DNA of 64,000 nucleotides from Pseudomonadota bacterium (GCA_020053735.1 JAGVMP010000011.1:372001-436000); one strand, 5' to 3'; shown: positions 25,554 to 34,293, numbered from the stretch's first letter. Notes: a model not told the origin generated them from the letters alone. Program-made: numbers and translations.

Positions 25554-27243
25554 GATTAATCTCCTGCAAAGTGGTTAATCCGCTAGCTACAACCTCTAAA
25601 GCTGCCTCGCGTATAGTCACCATACCGCTGCGTTTTGCCGCTTCTTTTAATTGCCTAATCGGCTCACGCGCCACGATCATTTCGCGAAGTTCATCATTTA
25701 GAATTAACAACTCTGCAACTGCTTTGCGACCACGATAGCCCGTACCACGACAATGGCCACAGCCTTTTGCAAACTTAAAGCGAATGGTGGCTGCCATTTG
25801 CGGTGTGATAGCGGAATCTGCTAACAATTGTGCATCGGGCTGATAATCTTCTGCACAATGCGGACAAATAGTGCGAATGAGTCGCTGCGCCATGATGCCG
25901 TTCATAGCCGCGACAAAGTTATACGGATCAATACCCATGTGTATAAATCGCCCAATCACATCCAACACGTTATTTGCATGCACGGTGGTAAATACCAAGT
26001 GACCTGTCAGTGCGGCTTGTATGGCAATTTGTGCAGTTTCAGAATCGCGAATTTCACCCACCATAATTTTGTCAGGATCGTGTCGTAAAATGGAACGCAA
26101 GCCACGTGCGAATGTGAGGCCTTTTTTCTCATTCACAGGAATTTGCAATACACCCGGCAGTTGATATTCCACTGGATCTTCAATCGTGATAATCTTGTCA
26201 TGCCCTGTATTGACTTCTGAAATGGCAGCATATAGTGAGGTGGTTTTACCGCTACCAGTGGGGCCTGTCACTAGCACCATGCCATAAGGCTCGCTGGCTA
26301 GGCGGCGAAATTGCGTGATGATGCGGCTATCAAACCCTAAAGCTTGCAAACTGAGGCCTTCTGCCTCGGCTGACAACGCTTTTCTATCTAGCACCCGCAA
26401 GACAGCGTCTTCACCAAACACACTGGGCATAATCGAAACGCGGAAATCCACATCACGCCCTTGCACAATCACTTTAAAACGACCATCTTGCGGAATGCGT
26501 CTTTCGGCAATATCCAGCTGCGCCATCACTTTGACGCGCGAGATGGCTTGGTCTGCATTCTCGGCACCTTGCATACCGCCCACGCTTGCCATTACTCCGT
26601 CTATGCGATATTTTACGGACAAGCCTGCATTTGAACATTCAAGATGGATATCGCTTGCGCCTACTTTTAGCGCGTCATAGAGCGTCGAGTTAATCAGTTT
26701 AATGATGGGGTTTGAATCCTCATTGATTGATTTTAACGATAAGTTAGCAACCGCCTCACCCTCGTCATTACTCGTATTTGCAGCACTTTCATGAATACCA
26801 TCCATGGCACGCATGGTTTCTTCATGACGTGCTAAAAATGCGGCAATATCATTTCTATGTGCTAAGCGCCAAGCAAAGTCTTGCGTCACATGCGCCATTG
26901 CCCATTCTTGCAAGTGCTCATTAAATGGGTCGGCTAACACCAAGATTAATGTATTTTCCTTGGTGTAAAAAGCCAAACATTCTTTTTGTTGTGCACTAGA
27001 AAATGAAATTATGTTGAATGCTGGCGATAAATCATTCAACGCTTTCATATCGATGGCAGCAAAATGTAATGCTTGGCTGAGTGCTTCTAAAAACGACTCT
27101 TGTGTATAGCCAGTGACTTCTTCTAACACTTCGAGCACGCGCCGCTGTTGTGTTTGGGCTTGCAGTTTTGCTTGCTTAATATGCGTTGCATTTATCACAT
27201 CATGTGCATGCATAGATGTAATCTCTTGCAATTGCGCACTCAT
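25534..27243 (-). CDS. gspE: Type II secretion assembly ATPase GspE/PilB family
   Basis: 569 residues. An N-terminal MshEN/GspE-N domain (about 30-150), then the ATPase core: Walker A GPTGSGKTTSLYA, Asp box (IITIEDPVEYQLPG), Walker B MVGEIRDSETAQIA and His box GHLVFTTVHANN. A tetracysteine zinc site is present as CPHC...CGHC. These are the complete motifs of an active hexameric secretion ATPase. Its start overlaps the gspF stop (ATGA) and its end overlaps the PilM-like gene. Confidence 0.95.
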   Translation of the reverse strand: MSAQLQEITSMHAHDVINATHIKQAKLQAQTQQRRVLEVLEEVTGYTQESFLEALSQALHFAAIDMKALNDLSPAFNIISFSSAQQKECLAFYTKENTLILVLADPFNEHLQEWAMAHVTQDFAWRLAHRNDIAAFLARHEETMRAMDGIHESAANTSNDEGEAVANLSLKSINEDSNPIIKLINSTLYDALKVGASDIHLECSNAGLSVKYRIDGVMASVGGMQGAENADQAISRVKVMAQLDIAERRIPQDGRFKVIVQGRDVDFRVSIMPSVFGEDAVLRVLDRKALSAEAEGLSLQALGFDSRIITQFRRLASEPYGMVLVTGPTGSGKTTSLYAAISEVNTGHDKIITIEDPVEYQLPGVLQIPVNEKKGLTFARGLRSILRHDPDKIMVGEIRDSETAQIAIQAALTGHLVFTTVHANNVLDVIGRFIHMGIDPYNFVAAMNGIMAQRLIRTICPHCAEDYQPDAQLLADSAITPQMAATIRFKFAKGCGHCRGTGYRGRKAVAELLILNDELREMIVAREPIRQLKEAAKRSGMVTIREAALEVVASGLTTLQEINRVTFVA

Positions 27244-28421
27244 TGTATGCTCCCCGCCAACTCAAAAATTGGCATATAAAGCAGCAATACCACCACCCCA
27301 ATGACTAAGCCAATCAATAACATCAGCAGTGGCTCAAAAAGTCTTGTAAACCAATCTATCCAACGCGATAACTCATCATCATAAAACGCTGCTACGCGCT
27401 CCATCATGTCGCCAATTTTTCCGCTACGCTCGCCCACACGTAACATGCGCAATGCAACTGGCGTGGTTAAACCTGCTAGGTCCATTGCATTTGAAATCAG
27501 CTGTCCTTGTTGAATAGCGACTAGAGCCTGTTTCATTTTGGTTTGCATTACTGCATCTAGCAGCCCTGCTACCGAGCCCAACGCAGTAATAATCGGCGCA
27601 CCACCTTTTAGCAACATGCCTAACGTGCGATAAAATCGCGCGAGTTGGAACACTCTTAATCGCTTACCAATCGCAGGAATACGCCATAGCAACTGAATGA
27701 ACCATTTTCTGAGCGCTGGCCGAGATAGCGCATAGCCAAAACCCATAACAGCCAAAATGATACCGATGAGCAACTGCTTACTATGCCCTTCTAAAAACAC
27801 ACCCCAAGCCAATAGTAGTTGCGATAAAAATGGTAAATCGCCACCTGTATCTTCGTAAATTTTACTGAATTTTGGCACCACAAAACCCATTAAAAATAAA
27901 ATCACCAAACCGCCAACCGCCATCAATAAAATTGGGTAAATAGAAGCGCTGACGATTTTTTTCTTTAATACTCCCAACTGATTTTCGTATGCAACATATC
28001 TTGTAAGCGACTCTGGTAAATCCCCTGTTTTTTCGCTGGCACGCACCGTTGCAATGTACAACACAGGGAAAACGTTAGGCTGCAACTCTAGCGCAGCAGA
28101 AAATGTTTGGCCTTCGTATAAACTTTGCAGCAGCAAATTTAGTGCGCGCTTCACTTCGCTACGCGATTCTTTTTCTACCAAGGTTTCAATCGCCTCTACT
28201 AAATTAAGCCCCGCTTCTAGCAAAGCCAGCAGCTCTTGGCTGAAAAGTGTTAGAGGGAACTTTTTACTTTCGGTGTGGATAAAAGATGTAGATTTTGCTT
28301 TGATGCCGATTGGACTGAAACCTCTTGCTTTAGCTTGTGCGCTGGCATCATCGGCATGCGCAGCCGATATATTCAAGAGGACAATCTCTCTACCGCTTAA
28401 GGCTTTTACTTGAAAATCCAT
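27240..28421 (-). CDS. gspF: Type II secretion inner-membrane platform protein GspF
   Basis: 393 residues with two GspF domains (about 60-185 and 265-390) and three membrane segments (about 160-185, 210-230, 365-390). Family motifs visible are FSQELLALLEAGLNLVEAIETL, TGDLPESLTRYVAYE and the second-domain counterpart GKIGDMMERVAAFYDDEL. It lies 12 nt downstream of gspG and overlaps gspE by 4 nt. Confidence 0.95.
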   Translation of the reverse strand: MDFQVKALSGREIVLLNISAAHADDASAQAKARGFSPIGIKAKSTSFIHTESKKFPLTLFSQELLALLEAGLNLVEAIETLVEKESRSEVKRALNLLLQSLYEGQTFSAALELQPNVFPVLYIATVRASEKTGDLPESLTRYVAYENQLGVLKKKIVSASIYPILLMAVGGLVILFLMGFVVPKFSKIYEDTGGDLPFLSQLLLAWGVFLEGHSKQLLIGIILAVMGFGYALSRPALRKWFIQLLWRIPAIGKRLRVFQLARFYRTLGMLLKGGAPIITALGSVAGLLDAVMQTKMKQALVAIQQGQLISNAMDLAGLTTPVALRMLRVGERSGKIGDMMERVAAFYDDELSRWIDWFTRLFEPLLMLLIGLVIGVVVLLLYMPIFELAGSIQ

Positions 28422-28433
28422 CTTTAAACTGAA

Positions 28434-28874
28434 CTACCAGCTCAATACGTCTTCAGATTCTTTTGTGCCGCCAAGCTGCCCATCTTTACCCAGCGAATAA
28501 AGATCGTAATCGCCATGCTCTCCTGGGGATTTATACAAATAAGCTCTATCCCACGGGTCCTTCGGTACGGCTTTTTTAAGGTAAGGCCCTTGCCATTTTG
28601 ACTCGTTGGCTGAGTTTATATTAAGTGCCGCTAAACCCTGTTCTGAGCTTGGGTAATGGCCTACATCTATCCTATACTGATCTAAGCCTTTGCCTAAAGC
28701 ATCTAGTTGGGCACGAGCTGTTTTGGTTTCTGATTTGCCTATTTGCTCAAAATACTTTGGCCCAACATAGGCCGCTAATAAGCCAATAATCACCATCACT
28801 ACTAGCAACTCAAGCAGGGTAAAGCCTTTATTTTTAATACCCGCACAGGCAAACTCTTTTAAATCTTTCATCAT
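28434..28874 (-). CDS. gspG: Type II secretion major pseudopilin GspG
   Basis: 146 residues. Prepilin cleavage NKG before FTLLELLVVMVIIGLLAAYV, with Glu5. The mature domain has the classic GspG signature: LDQYRIDVGHYPSSEQGL, WQGPYLKKAVPKDPWDRAY, and the calcium-loop/C-terminal block GEHGDYDLYSLGKDGQLGG. It is the first gene of the operon G-F-E-PilM-PilN-PilO-PilP-D-three pseudopilins. A perfect inverted repeat at 28943-28962 lies 69 bp upstream. Confidence 0.95.
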   Translation of the reverse strand: MMKDLKEFACAGIKNKGFTLLELLVVMVIIGLLAAYVGPKYFEQIGKSETKTARAQLDALGKGLDQYRIDVGHYPSSEQGLAALNINSANESKWQGPYLKKAVPKDPWDRAYLYKSPGEHGDYDLYSLGKDGQLGGTKESEDVLSW

Positions 28875-28942
28875 ATTTAATCACGCTGGGTTGATCATAA
28901 ATGACAATTTTACTTAAGCTTGATTTCAGTAAAATTTCATAT

Positions 28943-28962
28943 TTGTGACATTTTTGTCACAA
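28943..28962. promoter_or_regulatory. Perfect palindrome upstream of the secretion operon
   Basis: TTGTGACA-TTTT-TGTCACAA: 8-bp arms with a 4-nt spacer. It sits 69-88 bp upstream of gspG and 47 nt past the end of the nucleotidyltransferase gene. It resembles a CRP-like site but the TGTGA/TCACA spacing is 8 and not 6. No T-run follows, so a terminator is less likely than an operator. Confidence 0.5.
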
Positions 28963-29008
28963 TCCATCATTAAAAATATCAAAGTATTATCAGTTACTGA
29001 GATTGCGA

Positions 29009-30148
29009 CTATAGCCTTGCGTGTGCGTAGTTCATTGGGTAAATGACTTTTTCGCGTGCGTCAGACCAAATAAAATGACAGGCATCGTCATCCACGTGCA
29101 TCATGCGCCCATGCCTATCTACACAGTATTCACCGCAGACAATCATTTCTTCCACACTATAGTCTTGCCCAACACGCGTATATTCAAATAACACACTACG
29201 AATGACGCTGCCGCCACGTTGCACGTGGCAACCGTCACTTATCCAAGTAGGGCCAATAATCTCAGTCCCTCTATCAATACGCGAGCCAGATCCAATATAC
29301 ACGGGGCCTTTTATGTTGGTATTTTCCCAATCAATATGCACATTTAAACCCGCCCAAACCCCAGGTTTCACCTGCTTTCCAGGCATGTGCATCGATGGCA
29401 CTTCGCCACGCAACACTTGTTGCATCACTTCCCAATAATCAGAAACCAAACCAATGTCTATCCAGTTAAAATCTTGATTTATGGCGTAAAAAGGTAAGTT
29501 TTTTTCAACCAATAATGGAAACAAATCTGAACCTATATCAAACGTGCTGCCTGAGGGTACTAGGTTCAAGGCTTCTGGCTCGAAGATATAAATGCCTGTG
29601 CTGGCTAAGTTTGAACGCGCTTCAGCTTGACTGGGTTTTTCTTGGAACGAGGTAATTTTTCCATGTTCATCTGTCAGCACTATGCCGTAACCTGACACTT
29701 TATCCATAGGCACTTGCTTGGCCACTAAGCTGACTAAGGCGCCATTTCGACGATGCTCTGCAACTGCTGCAGTAATATCTAAATCGATAATGGCATCACC
29801 ACAAATGACAATGGTAGTTTCATCAAAAAAACCACCAAAATCTTGAATTTTGCGCATACCGCCCGCGGAGCCAACTGGGCTAGGAACAATGGCACCATTG
29901 CTAATATCACCTTCAAATGAATAACCAATCTGAATACCAAATCGATGTCCATCGCCAAAATATTGCTGAATTTTTTCGTGTAGGTAACTAACATTTACCA
30001 TCACTTCGCTCACATCGTGCTTTGCTAAATGCTCTATTAAGTAAGCCATCACCGGCTTACCTAAAATGGGAATCATCGGCTTGGGTAATTCGTAAGTTAA
30101 AGGTCTTACCCGAGTGCCTTTACCCGCTGCTAAAATCATGGCTTTCAT
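29009..30148 (-). CDS. Sugar-1-phosphate nucleotidyltransferase
   Basis: 379 residues. The N-terminal GT-A type nucleotidyltransferase domain (about 1-240) has MILAAGKGTRVRPLTYELPK, the signature loop, and metal/sugar motifs GDAIIDLD and FQEKPS. A C-terminal left-handed beta-helix follows (about 260-350: GPVYIGSGSRIDRGTEIIGP). It makes NDP-sugar (GDP-mannose or a UDP/dTDP-glucose type; specificity cannot be read from the sequence) for exopolysaccharide. It stands alone between gspG and a PEP-CTERM gene on the minus strand. Confidence 0.88.
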   Translation of the reverse strand: MKAMILAAGKGTRVRPLTYELPKPMIPILGKPVMAYLIEHLAKHDVSEVMVNVSYLHEKIQQYFGDGHRFGIQIGYSFEGDISNGAIVPSPVGSAGGMRKIQDFGGFFDETTIVICGDAIIDLDITAAVAEHRRNGALVSLVAKQVPMDKVSGYGIVLTDEHGKITSFQEKPSQAEARSNLASTGIYIFEPEALNLVPSGSTFDIGSDLFPLLVEKNLPFYAINQDFNWIDIGLVSDYWEVMQQVLRGEVPSMHMPGKQVKPGVWAGLNVHIDWENTNIKGPVYIGSGSRIDRGTEIIGPTWISDGCHVQRGGSVIRSVLFEYTRVGQDYSVEEMIVCGEYCVDRHGRMMHVDDDACHFIWSDAREKVIYPMNYAHARL

Positions 30149-30220
30149 AACGACAAATCTCTAAATCTAATAAATTGAGTGTGAATTTAAAATGTTAAAT
30201 GCTGATGACATACGAAAATA

Positions 30221-30243
30221 AAAACGGCTTTTACGCCGTTTTT
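30221..30243 (-). terminator. Rho-independent terminator after the DUF4114-like PEP-CTERM gene
   Basis: 8-bp stem AAAACGGC / GCCGTTTT with a 6-nt loop, 17 nt beyond the stop at 30260 on the minus strand. Confidence 0.8.
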
Positions 30244-30259
30244 ATTTTTAAGGTGAGTA

Positions 30260-30826
30260 TCATTTTGTTTTGCGGCGCTTTGCAAAACCAATCATGAGTA
30301 AGCCAGCTGTCAACATGCCGTAGGTTTCTGGCTCTGGCACAGCAGTGACTAAGGAGCCCACGTGCACATTGTTTAAAGAAAAAACCAAGTCATCATAATC
30401 TTTATCGCCACCATTAAATAAATCTTCAAAACCAATATTGAGCGACTGGCCGGAAGTAATATCGTAAGCCGCATGCATGAAATTATCAGGATTTAAACTT
30501 GCACTACCTGTGTAATAAGCAAAACCAGTGTTTTTTACAAACATGGCAAAAGACAGCTCCGTGCCTGCTTCAAAGTTACCTAATGAATATTGGGCGCCTG
30601 GCATGGCAGCTTGATTATTTAAAATTGAATCAGGCGTGCCTTGCAAATACAAATCATTAGAGTAAGCAGCGGCTTTTGATAAAAAAGTTAAAATCACTTC
30701 ACCTGCAGTTGCTACATATAACTTTTCGGTCGAAGGCGTAAAATCATACTGTCGCGGTTGCGCTGCCATGGCCGACGTTGATAAAAACATTAATAATGTT
30801 GTGGTAAACAACTTAAATCTATTCAT
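30260..30826 (-). CDS. PEP-CTERM protein with DUF4114-like domain
   Basis: 188 residues from the ATG at 30826, which has GGAGA upstream; a TTG four codons earlier is inside that ribosome binding site. Signal peptide ends AMAA. The middle domain carries IGFEDLFNGGDKDYDDLVF, the hallmark acidic motif of DUF4114-type domains, plausibly calcium-binding. The C-terminal anchor is AVPEPETYGMLTAGLLMIGF plus AKRRKTK, a canonical PEP-CTERM signal for exosortase sorting. Two adjacent 16-bp dyads lie 110-144 bp upstream of the start. Confidence 0.9.
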   Translation of the reverse strand: MNRFKLFTTTLLMFLSTSAMAAQPRQYDFTPSTEKLYVATAGEVILTFLSKAAAYSNDLYLQGTPDSILNNQAAMPGAQYSLGNFEAGTELSFAMFVKNTGFAYYTGSASLNPDNFMHAAYDITSGQSLNIGFEDLFNGGDKDYDDLVFSLNNVHVGSLVTAVPEPETYGMLTAGLLMIGFAKRRKTK

Positions 30827-30935
30827 TTTTCTCTCCAAAAATTATCATAAAATAATTAAAATTAATTCGTCAGTAAACTGAATTGCTACTTTGTGCGCAA
30901 ATCGTTACAGCGTGATTAAGTTTTTGTTAAATCTA

Positions 30936-30951
30936 TAGGCAATACGGACTA
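30936..30951. promoter_or_regulatory. Putative EpsA box (degenerate)
   Basis: TAGGCAATACGGACTA: a perfect GGACTA half-site and a 4/6 match in the other half, 110 bp upstream of the PEP-CTERM start at 30826. Confidence 0.35.
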
Positions 30952-30954
30952 GAT

Positions 30955-30970
30955 TAGCCCAAAGGGGCTA
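30955..30970. promoter_or_regulatory. Putative EpsA box (symmetric variant)
   Basis: TAGCCCAAAGGGGCTA: same 6-4-6 geometry as the other dyads with a symmetric T-to-C / A-to-G change, 19 bp centre-to-centre from the preceding site. Confidence 0.4.
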
Positions 30971-31050
30971 TTAAATTGCTTGGTTTTAAAGGGTTTTTTG
31001 AGAATAAACTGCTGAAATAGCTTGTGGCTATTTTAAAAAATAGCCTAGCT

Positions 31051-32442
31051 TTAATAGGCTTTAGAATCTTTGAAAACGAGTAGGATGGTTTTGAATATGA
31101 TATTCATATCTAGTGATAACGACCATTTTTTTAGGTATTCCAAATCATACTCTATACGGTTTTTCATGCATTCGACAGTTTTAGTTTCACCTCGAAAGCC
31201 ATTGACTTGCGCCCACCCAGTGATACCAGGCTTTACTTTATGGCGTATCATGTAACCTTTAATCAATTTTCGGTACATTTCATTATGCGTTACTGCGTGC
31301 GGCCGTGGCCCAACCACGCTCATTCTGCCTTGCAGTACATTAATAAATTGCGGCAATTCGTCTAAAGACGTTTTACGGATAAATTTTCCAAAAGGCGTCA
31401 CACGCTTATCATTCAGAGTAGCTTGGGGCACTACGCTACCATTCTCAATCACCGTCATAGATCTGAATTTATAAATGTTTATCTCTTGACCATCTAAGCC
31501 ATAGCGTCGCTGATTAAATAAGATAGGTCCAGGTGAGCTCAACTTTACACCCAGCGCGACAATAATTAGAATTGGTGACAACAGGCATAGCAGTAAAATA
31601 GAAATGCATATATCGCTAGTTCTTTTTACAAAGCCATTAAAGCCTGTAAAAGGTGTTTCACACACAGCTACAACTGGAATACCGTCAATTTCATCAATTC
31701 TACCTTGAATTAAATCTGCCATAAAAAAGTTGGGTACAAAATAAATAGATGCAGTGGTGTCTTTTAAGTCATCTAGCAAAGCCATAATTTGTGTGTGCAT
31801 TGATGGCGGCAACGTAATATAAATGATATCCACCGCATATTGCCTCACATAATTAGCTAACTGGCTGAGTGAGCCCGCCGATGGCACTCTATTACTGAGT
31901 AACAATGGCGACTGCGATGTAGTCATATCGTCAAAAAATCCTTTTAACTCAATGGCTAAAGTATTATCAGATTTAATTCTATCTCTTAGTTGAAGCCCTA
32001 ACTCATTATAGCCAACGATAACAGCGGTTTTTTTTACTTGCGTAATATAGTGTTGGCTAGATAAATATTGCCTTGCAAACCAGTGCGCAGAAACAAGTAC
32101 GAAAGGGGTAATAAACACCCAAGCCATAATCACCTGCTGTGAGAAAATATATAAGTATGCGGTGGCGTAACCAAAAAAAAGCAGTATGCCTACAATTAAA
32201 AACCACTGACTAAAAGTAGACAGTATGTCTTTGCCCAGCTTATTAGAATTTACCCAAGAGCCTGGGAAGCTCAAAGTAAAAACCAAAATCGACAACACAA
32301 TATAATGTGAGCCAAGCTTAGCTTCGTTTGAAATCGCTAAGCTAAACAGTAGCACTATCATTAATAATGGGTCTATTAATATTCTGATAAGCTTACTAAA
32401 GTTTAATGTTTTGTTAAAACTGAGTTGTTGCTGAAATCTCAC
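31051..32442 (-). CDS. Undecaprenyl-phosphate sugar-1-phosphate transferase (exopolysaccharide initiation)
   Basis: 463 residues. Four N-terminal membrane segments (to about residue 130), a Rossmann-like CoA_binding_3 domain (about 135-260, TAVIVGYNELGLQLRDRI), a re-entrant membrane helix (about 275-300) and the catalytic bacterial sugar transferase domain (about 270-460) with SSPGPILFNQRRYGLDGQ, YKFRSM, TSLDELPQFINVLQGRMS, VGPRP and KPGITGWAQVNGFRGET. It transfers a hexose-1-phosphate (usually glucose or galactose) to undecaprenyl phosphate to start the repeat unit. It is 90 nt downstream of a glycosyltransferase gene and probably co-transcribed. Confidence 0.93.
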   Translation of the reverse strand: MRFQQQLSFNKTLNFSKLIRILIDPLLMIVLLFSLAISNEAKLGSHYIVLSILVFTLSFPGSWVNSNKLGKDILSTFSQWFLIVGILLFFGYATAYLYIFSQQVIMAWVFITPFVLVSAHWFARQYLSSQHYITQVKKTAVIVGYNELGLQLRDRIKSDNTLAIELKGFFDDMTTSQSPLLLSNRVPSAGSLSQLANYVRQYAVDIIYITLPPSMHTQIMALLDDLKDTTASIYFVPNFFMADLIQGRIDEIDGIPVVAVCETPFTGFNGFVKRTSDICISILLLCLLSPILIIVALGVKLSSPGPILFNQRRYGLDGQEINIYKFRSMTVIENGSVVPQATLNDKRVTPFGKFIRKTSLDELPQFINVLQGRMSVVGPRPHAVTHNEMYRKLIKGYMIRHKVKPGITGWAQVNGFRGETKTVECMKNRIEYDLEYLKKWSLSLDMNIIFKTILLVFKDSKAY

Positions 32443-32532
32443 TATTGGTGACTATGCGATAACTATTAAAGATTGAATCTTATGTAGTAAATGTGACATG
32501 CATGTGTATGTAATTGATGTAAGTTGAAAATG

Positions 32533-33831
32533 CTAATGCATAATGCTGCGATATTCCTTGAAAGTTTTTTCGGCGATTGTCTTCCAGTTATAACGTGTAT
32601 TTATCCAAGCCCGTAAATGCATACGCTCTTCCACAGACGCTGGCTTTACTGTATTTTTCGATAAAAGCAATGCTAGTTTACTCACATCGCCAAGTTCAAA
32701 GTAACTCATTGAATTCAGTCCCAACTCAAGATTTGCAGGTATATCACTGGCAATTACGGGAATACCGTAGCTAAGCGCCTCTAGCAGTGATATAGACAAA
32801 CCCTCGTGCGAAGATGGTAGTACAAACAAAGCAGCATGGGTATATATACTGCGTAAAGTATTACCAGTTTGAAACCCTGTCAGTACAATATTTGGATTTT
32901 TTGACGCTGCATCAATGATTGATTGCATGTAGTCATCAGGATGGTCTGATTGGCCAGTAATCACTAACTTATAGCCTAATAAATTAGCCTGGTTAAATGC
33001 AGCGATTAAATCTAAGTGCCGCTTTTCTGGCACCAAGCGACTTACTAGTAATATATATTTATCTTTTGTTAATCCAAATTTCTCAAGATATGATGCCGAG
33101 GTATTAAGACTAGGTAATACGACACCGTTATGAATAAGTTCTGCGTGCATAGCATGTTTGCGCACTACCAAATCTTTAATCACGTTAGAGATTACAATTC
33201 TACTATTTGAAAACCGCATACCTAACCACTCGCCTAGCAGTAGAGTACATCGTGCAAATAATCCCCACTTTTGGCGATTGTAATCAGGTCCATGATGAGT
33301 CACTACAACACGTAAGCCTAGCAATCGAGCCAAAGGCGTCATTAACGCTGGGCCAATTGCATGTATATGTAAAATATCTGGACGCTTAATCGCAGCATAT
33401 AAGACACCTAAAAAAGTGTGTACCAGTGCCTCAAAACCTTTACATTGAGGTGCCCACAGCTTGGTAAGTTTCACTCCGCTCCAAGTTTTGGCTACGGTAT
33501 CTTTTTGATAAGGCGAACGAACCACTACTTCTAAATCGCAACCCAAATTAACTAGCAAGGGCGCTAAATGTTCTGTATGCGTTTCAATACCGCCTTGAAC
33601 ATTTGGAAAACCACGCAAACCTAACATCATCACCCGCAGCGGCCTTGCTGTTGCATCGCCTCTAACCCAGCTATCCGAGTTATGTAATCGCTCATTAAAC
33701 CCGACATCCGTAATAAAAGCGGTGTGAGTTGACGTATTGACATAGCGTGAGTGATTATTAGCCAGCTGTAGAGGCCATGTCTTTAAAAAATACTTTTTAA
33801 TATTCTTTAAGGCAACTTTAAAAAAACTCAT
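32533..33831 (-). CDS. Glycosyltransferase family 4 (GT-B fold)
   Basis: 432 residues from the ATG at 33831, which has GGGGAG about 8 nt upstream; the frame is open to a GTG at 33861. The N-terminal half has GLRGFPNVQGGIETHTEHLA, and later DILHIHAIGPALM. The C-terminal half has LLVSRLVPEKRHLDLIAAF, VITGQSDHPDDY and the E-x7-E motif in SHEGLSISLLEALSYG. It adds a sugar to the lipid-linked repeat unit. A perfect palindrome at 33922-33947 lies about 95 bp upstream, so it is a candidate EpsA target. Confidence 0.92.
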   Translation of the reverse strand: MSFFKVALKNIKKYFLKTWPLQLANNHSRYVNTSTHTAFITDVGFNERLHNSDSWVRGDATARPLRVMMLGLRGFPNVQGGIETHTEHLAPLLVNLGCDLEVVVRSPYQKDTVAKTWSGVKLTKLWAPQCKGFEALVHTFLGVLYAAIKRPDILHIHAIGPALMTPLARLLGLRVVVTHHGPDYNRQKWGLFARCTLLLGEWLGMRFSNSRIVISNVIKDLVVRKHAMHAELIHNGVVLPSLNTSASYLEKFGLTKDKYILLVSRLVPEKRHLDLIAAFNQANLLGYKLVITGQSDHPDDYMQSIIDAASKNPNIVLTGFQTGNTLRSIYTHAALFVLPSSHEGLSISLLEALSYGIPVIASDIPANLELGLNSMSYFELGDVSKLALLLSKNTVKPASVEERMHLRAWINTRYNWKTIAEKTFKEYRSIMH

Positions 33832-33921
33832 TACACAACTCCCCGAACAGCTTACCAACACATTTTTTTGTAGTTAGTAGATTGACTGGAGCAGATTGCA
33901 TCTATGTGAAAAAAACTCAGG

Positions 33922-33947
33922 TTTTATAGTCCGTTCGGACTATAAAA
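33922..33947. promoter_or_regulatory. Putative EpsA box, best copy (12-bp arms)
   Basis: Arms TTTTATAGTCCG and CGGACTATAAAA around two T residues, with the core TAGTCC-GTTC-GGACTA at 33927-33942. It lies between the divergent glycosyltransferase and the 63-residue protein. A -10-like CATAGA (minus strand, 33906-33901) is 20 bp downstream, placing the dyad near position -40. Confidence 0.6.
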
Positions 33948-34083
33948 TAAAGACTAAGTAGAGCGTTTTAAAAAATCCTTTTTTAAATCAAAAATTTAAG
34001 TAGCGCTTAAAATTTATACTACTTAAATACATCAAGATGACATATTTACTGTGCAAAATTAAGATGTTTATTTAAGGAGTAAT

Positions 34084-34275
34084 ATGATGAAATTATTGAA
34101 TAGATTACGTGAGTTACGTAGCGAATCAAATATAAGGTCTAACATTGAAGAAACTAATACTACTAATAGTCAATATCAAGATTTAATTGGTGTGGGATCA
34201 ACTACACTTGATGATATTTTAAGATTAAATATCGCTGAAACGCATCCTCGTAGTTTTTATCACCACCAAGACTGA
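34084..34275 (+). CDS. Small acidic protein of unknown function (63 aa)
   Basis: 63 residues starting MMKLLNRLRELRSESNIRSN and ending SFYHHQD; either of two adjacent ATGs (34084 or 34087) can serve. AAGGAG lies 4 and 7 nt upstream, among the best ribosome binding sites in the window. There is no signal peptide or membrane helix; the N-terminus is a short amphipathic basic helix. I recognise no family. It is one of few plus-strand genes here, divergent from the glycosyltransferase, and shares the intergenic region with the perfect palindrome, so it may belong to the same regulon. Confidence 0.65.
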   Translation: MMKLLNRLRELRSESNIRSNIEETNTTNSQYQDLIGVGSTTLDDILRLNIAETHPRSFYHHQD

Positions 34276-34293
34276 TTTCTTAACATTAGCTTT

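Noticed and set aside
28943-28962. Palindrome as a CRP site
   Set aside because: TGTGA and TCACA are 8 apart rather than 6, and no Crp-family gene is present in the window.
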